64,000 bases of DNA from Blattamonas nauphoetae (Eukaryota; Preaxostyla; Oxymonadida), in contig JARBJD010000011.1 in assembly GCA_033064195.1 (NCBI GenBank), positions 372,001-436,000 of the forward strand, written 5' to 3'. Below the pieces are notes generated by a model. It did no database searches. It worked only from the letters and a program-made list of their open reading frames with translations, and was not told the origin of the DNA. Below are positions 58,476 through 64,000 of the stretch, one piece after another. The first letter of the stretch is position 1. Every line of letters begins with the position of its first letter. A program made the position numbers and the translations under genes.

Positions 58476-59281
58476 ATGCTGGACTGGCTGTACGTGATAG
58501 TTTTCTCCATTCTCACAACTATTTTGGTGGAAGTTTGTAACAATTGTCTTTCTGATCTTTTTCAATAAGGTTATTAATTATTTCGCGGTGTTTTCTCGGG
58601 ATTCCTTCAAAACCAAAAAAGCGAATCTTGACCGTGCCAAAGATAGAATGGAAAGTCTGAGACGTGCCAACTTCGAGCATTCATCCGGACATAAGGCAGG
58701 GTATCAAGAAAAGAAAATTAAGCTCGAGCAGGCTGAGGTTGACCGCTTCTCAGCTGAACTCCAAATGGACAAGGTATTAACCTCTTCACCTTCTTAAGAA
58801 GGGTTCAATTGATCTCTTTGCTTCTTCATTCTATTTTTTATGCATTTTTCTTCTTCTCTCATGAATGATTCACACCTCCTTCGAAACCAATTCGTCTCTC
58901 GTCCTCCTCCTCTATCGACTCCCCTCCATTCTATTCCATTTCTCTCCATGATTCTCCATCATTTTCTAACATTAATTATAGCTTAAGACAACAGCAATCC
59001 AGACAGTGATACAGTTCATCTTCACAGGAATGTTCCATTCTTACTTTGAAGGAAGAATCATGGCCAAACTCCCATTCAATCCACCTGGATTCCTCCGTCG
59101 AATTACTCATCGCGGTCTTCTTGGAGACGATTTCACAGAGATTTCAACAACAGCTCTCTTTCTCCTCTGTTCTTTCTCAATCAAACCAATCATCAGTCGG
59201 ATCATGAATCTTTCAGTAGAAATTGACTTAGCTCTTCCCAGTGACGCACAATCTCTTGTACCGCTCCTCATGAAGAAGTGA
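58476..59281 (+). CDS. TMCO1: TMCO1 ER membrane protein (Get1/EMC3/Oxa1 superfamily)
   Basis: ER insertase-like protein; in animals it belongs to the multipass translocon (GEL complex) and has also been described as a calcium-load-activated channel. From the ATG at 58476, introns 58533-58569 (37 nt) and 58774-58981 (208 nt, long for this genome) give 186 residues, nearly equal to the 188-residue human form. TM1 is near residues 5-25 (YVIVFSILTTILVEVI). A cytosolic coiled coil follows (KTKKANLDRAKDRMESLRR through LEQAEVDRFSAELQMDK). Then comes the strongly conserved block IFTGMFHSYFEGRIMAKLPF and ITHRGLLGDDFTE, with the two last hydrophobic segments around it. These match human GMFNSIFDGRVVAKLPF and LSHRNLLGDD. 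Confidence 0.93.
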
Positions 59282-59436
59282 GATTTTCATTTTTCAATTC
59301 ATTGTCTCTGAATTCATTTTTGGGGAAACATTTATTGCATTCTGCAATTAGGTTATAATTCTATCTTCAATAAAGCTCCTTGAAGTGATTTGAGTTCGAT
59401 ACTGAGAGTACCTTAGTCCCACATTTTTCTTTTTTC

Positions 59437-62400
59437 ATGTCCAGTACCAGAAGGAAACAGCGAACGGAAGATGAAGAGTTTCAAGAAGCCTTAAAACAAC
59501 TTATTCAGGCTCGGGCAGGATTGAATAGTGGATTAGATCAGTTAGAAAATGATTTAGAGGAAGAGTCCTATAGTCGGACTCTCTCTGCCGAAGATCGCTA
59601 TTTCCTGAAACTAGAATACGAAGAAGAGCGAAAAGGTCTTCAATATTTCCCTTTCTTATGTCAAATTTTCAAATTTTATATGTTTATTTCAATTCTGATT
59701 CAATACACAACCTCTCATCGTATCGCTCGCAGAACATCCTATAAGAATTCAAGGTCAATTTGGAGAGGAAAATGAAGAAGGAACTTACTCAATCCATTCA
59801 ATCAGGCGTCGTAAACAAACAAAAGACATTACACCAACTGCTGTCCCTGGATTCTTTCTGAGTTCGTGATTTCTCGCTTAAATTCCCATTTGTAGAACCT
59901 CAGAGCGGTCAAACAAAGACAACTCCTAATCTTGACATGGATTCTGTTTTGAATGACCTCACATCTCAATTGATGAGCGAGTTAGTTCTTCTTTCAACTT
60001 TTCAAATTTTCTCAGTATTAATGGTGAAGATGAAGATGACATGGCACAAGCACTTCAACAAGGATACTCTCACCTCCTTCAGGGTTCTGGATCTACCAAA
60101 GCAAAACAAGATCAGACGCCACAAGCGGAGGAAGTGTTTGCCTCGCTCTCTCTCTCCCATTCCCCTAGGGTTTCGCCTACTAATGCCTTACTGGCACGTC
60201 TTCGTCAAAACGCAGTGCAGACTCAGCTTCGTCTAGCACCAGCACCACAAAAGGTGGAGAATTCTCAAGTCGAAACTTATCAGGACGATTCTGGCTTTGG
60301 ATCGAACGAACCAGAACCTCCTGAACCACAAGAAGATACTCCCGAAGATGAAATGCTCAAAGATTCAGATCCTACCGAAGAAACAACAGTTTACTCCTTT
60401 CTTGTCAATCTCTTTAGGAACAGACTGAACAACCGGCAGAAAAGACTCAACCATCATATACACGAGGTGGCAGCGAATTTTACTTGGTTGATATTCAGGA
60501 ACCAAGAGGAACAGGCGCATTATTTCTTTTTGGGAAAATGCACAATGCCCTTGAAAATCGACTTGAAACGACAAGTGTACGAGTTGAAGGTCTTGTCAGG
60601 ACACTCCACTTCCTTCCAAAGAGACAATTAACTCAAGTTGGACAATCTGAATCGGTTGCAGTCACACCAGCCATGGTCGAGGTGGAACTCAGGACAGCAT
60701 TCAAACAAAACTCGACATCACTCGCCAAGCAATGGGAAAGAATTGAAAAGAACATCATCTTCAGTACCGTTGAGAAACAGTTCCCGTTCGACGGTGTTGA
60801 CGAAGCCCCTCCTGTTGCCACGTATCTTCGAGTGGCCATCCCAGCTGAGCTTGATCATCTCGCCCTTCTTCCCAAGAACGCCAAGACATATTCGCATGTG
60901 TTCGGCCTCACACAGACACTCACTGAGTCGTTTATGTTGGAGAGGCAGATTCATGGATCGTCATGGCTGCGTCTCCGCTCAACGATGCGTCTCTTGAAAC
61001 AGAACAACGACACTCTCAACACGACATCACCCATGCAGTTCAAAGTGTTCGATCCAGCCACAATCGAAAACATTCCAGCAGATCAAGCACCACCGCCTCC
61101 TCCTCTTACTGTTCTCACCCTCTCCGTTCAGACAGCGTACAACTCCAAGTCGAGACAACACGACATCATCTGCATTGCTGGTCACACGTCGAAGGAGATC
61201 TCGCCAGGCGTACAGACGACACGATCGGATGTTCCGCAGGGAGATGATTTCCCGAAAGGACTCGATCCCAGTTTCGTCATTACTGCTCCCATCGCCACGG
61301 GAGTCCCTCTTCCTCAGGGAACGAAGCAGGAATTTGAGAACTTCCAGTCAGACTTCTTCAAAAACCAGCTCACCCAAAACGCACCAGTCAGAACGTCGTC
61401 TGGAGCGTACAAACGAACAAACGAAACCAAGTCGATCAAATACACTGAAGCAATCAATGAGCTTTCTCTCCTCCTCCTCTTCACTCAGATTCTGAAGCAA
61501 CTCGATCCAGACATCATCGTCGGCCATTCACTCATCACAAACATCCTCGGATTGATCGCACGCAAGTTGGATGGTTATCGTCAGAAGTCCAAGACAGGAT
61601 CAACAAACCAAAACGAGACCTTTGTCATCCAAGCCCTGGCATCGCTTGGTCGTCTGAAGAGAAACCACATCCAGTACCTCTCAGCAAGTGGGATGGACTA
61701 CCACGTCCAGATGCTGACTGGCGGGCGCCTCCTCCTCGACACGTATCTCTCGGCCAAAGAGTTCATTCGCGCGGGCAGCTACACGATGGAGGATCTGGTT
61801 GTGGAGCTCTTCCGGTCAAAGCAGCTCAGATATGTGCCACTCGACCCAGGAACCATCAATCCAGCGATGTTCACTCTCCCTGTTTACATGGGGATGGTGA
61901 AGAACACGATGAGAGAGGCGAGAATTGCATTCAACTTCATGCTCGAGATGAATGTGGTCTCACTCACGAACCAGCTTTCGCAGATTACCAAATCTTTGTG
62001 GCGACGTGTTCTTGTGGGAGGTCGAGCAGAGCGTGTCGAGAACCTTCTCATGTACAACTTCAGGCGGCATAAGAACGGAGTCATCCTCCTTCCTGACAAG
62101 CAATCTCGCGACCCAAAGATTAGGGCACTGATGAACGGAACATCCACCCTCCTCTCGAATCCCAGCCACAACACACAAAGTCAACACGCGCCGGAAGAAG
62201 AGTTCCCTGACGACAATGTCGAGGACATGGCAGACGAGGCCGACGATGATGACGCTGAGCTGGAAAACATGATGACGAAAGTCACAATCGACAGTGACCC
62301 ACAATCAACAAAGCTGAGTTATCATGGAAACAAGAGGGGCAAGACACAGACCAAACTATCCACCCAACCCACGAACCAACAACAACAGGGCACAATGGGT

Positions 62401-64000
62401 GTGCGCGGCAAGAGGAAGAAGGCAGCGTATACAGGAGGGTATGTGATGGAAGCACAACGCGGGTATTACGACAACTACATCCTCATCCTCGACTTCAACT
62501 CGCTCTACCCGTCTATCATTCAGGAATACAACATCTGCCACACAACCATCGACCGAGGACAGATCACAGAAGAGGATCTTCCGTCAATGGTGACTAAGCC
62601 AGCACCGGGTGTCCTTCCAGGCGTTGTCAGGGAACTGATTGAAAAGCGAAGAGCGATCCAGAGAACGATTGGCGATCTCGCCAACAAACCGGGCCAACAA
62701 GTCCAAGCTCAACTTGCGTCTCTCAACACAACACAGCTTGCTTACAAACTGGTTGCCAACTCATTGTATGGCTGTCTGGGTTTCACAGCGGGTCGATTCT
62801 ACGCTCAGCGGCTTGCCATGATGATCACGTGGCGAGGGCGAAATGCCTTGAAAAGTGCGCACGAGAAGGTGTCGATGAGTCCAACACGGTGCGAGGTGAT
62901 TTATGGAGATACCGATTCGCTGATGATCAGCACAGAAGCGGTTGATTTGAAGGAAGTGCTCGAACTCGGAGAGAAACTGAGTGAGGACATCAACCGAGGA
63001 AAGAAGAACCTGAAGATCGACATCGACGGCATCTTTGCCAGACTCCTCCTCCTCCGAAAGAAGAAGTACGCAGGAATGAAGCTCGTCACTCCAATCCGAA
63101 GAGTGAAAGAATTGGACGCTCTTGCAAGGCAACAACAACGGCCAATCACAGGCATAGAGTACAAAATGGAAGTGAAGGGAATGGAGTTGAAACGTCGAGA
63201 TTGGTCTGGAATTGTAAAGAAAGCCCAATCGGACCTTCTTGCCATCATCCTCGCTGCTCCGTCCGCACAACGAGTGGACACAGGTGTTGACAACCTTGAC
63301 GACGAGATGGCCATGGAGCGGGAATACGAGGAATCCCCAATCGCAAAGATCGACAAATATTTGCGCGAGCTCTCCCATCAGCTCAGAAATGGAGATATCC
63401 CCATCGAACAGTTCGTCATCCGAAAGGGATTGATGAAGCCGATTGAACAATATGCCGACAAAAACAGTCAACCGCACGTGATGGCAGCTGAAGAGGCGAG
63501 ACAGGTTCTCAAACTTGCTCCTCGGCCTGGCGATTACATTCCATACATCATCTGCAAAGGAGAAGGCACCCCGGCCCAACGAGCTCACCACGAAGCTGTT
63601 GTGAGGTCGTCTCAGAAGCAAACAGCGTCGCAAGCGGCAGACACCAAACAGACGCCGTTGGTGCCTGATATCGATTGGTATCTCGTCCAACAAGTTCATC
63701 CGACCATTCAGAGACTGACTGAAAGTGTGGAAGGAATGACTCCACATCGCATTGCCGAAGATCTCGGAATGGACACAGCAAAATACAGAGACTATCGTTC
63801 GGGTCACGGGACAGGAGGTGGAGTCAGCACAGATATTCTCAACATGGGAATGAAATTCAAATCGTGTGCCCCTCTGAAGACTTTGTGCAGGCACTGCCAG
63901 TCAACGGTCACCTTCCCACCGCCTCCCCCAGACCTCAACGATGTTGCTCAGACACACACCCCAGAAGCGGAGTTCACTCTTGCATGTCAAAGTTGTGGGG
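59437..64000 (+). CDS. POLA1: DNA polymerase alpha catalytic subunit, 3' end outside window
   Basis: Extends RNA primers at origins and on the lagging strand. It starts at the ATG at 59437 and has several introns, including one of 29 nt at 60389-60417; from there the frame is open to the window edge. The N-terminal region is acidic, with the SRTLSAEDRYFLKLEYEEER segment. The body shows family-B motifs: region II LDFNSLYPSIIQEYNICHTT (about 62490-62550), region III QLAYKLVANSLYGCLGFTAG (about 62740-62800) and region I VIYGDTDSLMI (about 62900-62930). KKKYAGMKLV follows. The exonuclease-like domain lacks an obvious catalytic triad, as usual for Pol alpha. The first cysteine pair of the C-terminal zinc module (LCRHCQS, then CQSCG) is just inside the edge. 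The ICHTTIDRG wording is alpha-specific. Confidence 0.96.

Noticed and set aside
62761-63894. 377-codon open frame on the minus strand opposite POLA1
   Set aside because: It lies entirely antisense to the conserved polymerase core, its product has no domain, and its openness follows from the codon bias of the real gene.
1-64000. CRISPR arrays, bacterial operons, rRNA genes, LTR retrotransposons or Polinton-type elements
   Set aside because: No regularly spaced identical repeats, ribosome-binding sites, rRNA-like sequence, long direct terminal repeats, or reverse-transcriptase, integrase or capsid-like frames were seen.

Overview
This is a nuclear fragment from a single-celled, probably flagellated eukaryote. 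Intron-bearing genes lie on both strands with gaps mostly of 100-350 bases. The gene set is purely eukaryotic: CNOT1, eRF1, DNA polymerase alpha, MCM10, RPA3, STRIP, a USP, a RasGEF, TMCO1 and the ciliary protein SPEF1. The reconstructed reading frames use the standard genetic code. Introns follow GT-AG rules and are tiny: most are 29-60 nt and the shortest I can place is 23 nt. I cannot name the taxon; a free-living or gut protist such as a preaxostylan metamonad is possible, but that is a guess.

Bases 1-10450 are a transposon-rich block. It starts with decayed DNA I cannot assign and a cluster of GGACA inverted repeats. Next comes a 2.86-kb hAT-like element (3071-5930) with matching terminal inverted repeats and a perfect 8-bp target duplication. 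Inside it are a tRNA-like sequence and a broken piece of an alanyl-tRNA synthetase editing domain. Beyond it is a decayed pogo-like transposase split by an apparently intact Tc1/mariner DD34E element (6154-8367).

Bases 10453-64000 are gene-dense. In order: USP40-like deubiquitinase (-), Ser/Pro-rich unknown (+), STRIP/Far11-like STRIPAK scaffold (+), SPEF1/CLAMP (-), LRR-coiled-coil protein (+), Kelch-BTB (+), RPA3 (-), basic/acidic nucleolar-like unknown (+), MCM10 (-), eRF1 (+), SDR reductase (+), PNO1/DIM2 (+), Arg/Glu-rich coiled coil (+), tail-anchored dephospho-CoA kinase (+), RasGEF (+), CNOT1 (-), TMCO1 (+), DNA polymerase alpha catalytic subunit (+, running off the right edge).

Most genes are housekeeping and unrelated to their neighbours. 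Two groupings deserve notice. SPEF1 and the LRR-coiled-coil gene form a divergent pair with a likely cilium/centriole theme. RPA3, MCM10 and POLA1, which act together at replication forks, all fall within about 31 kb. For 14 of the spliced genes (all except the pogo, AlaRS, CNOT1 and POLA1 entries) I checked that exon lengths sum to a whole number of codons; protein lengths quoted come from those models.
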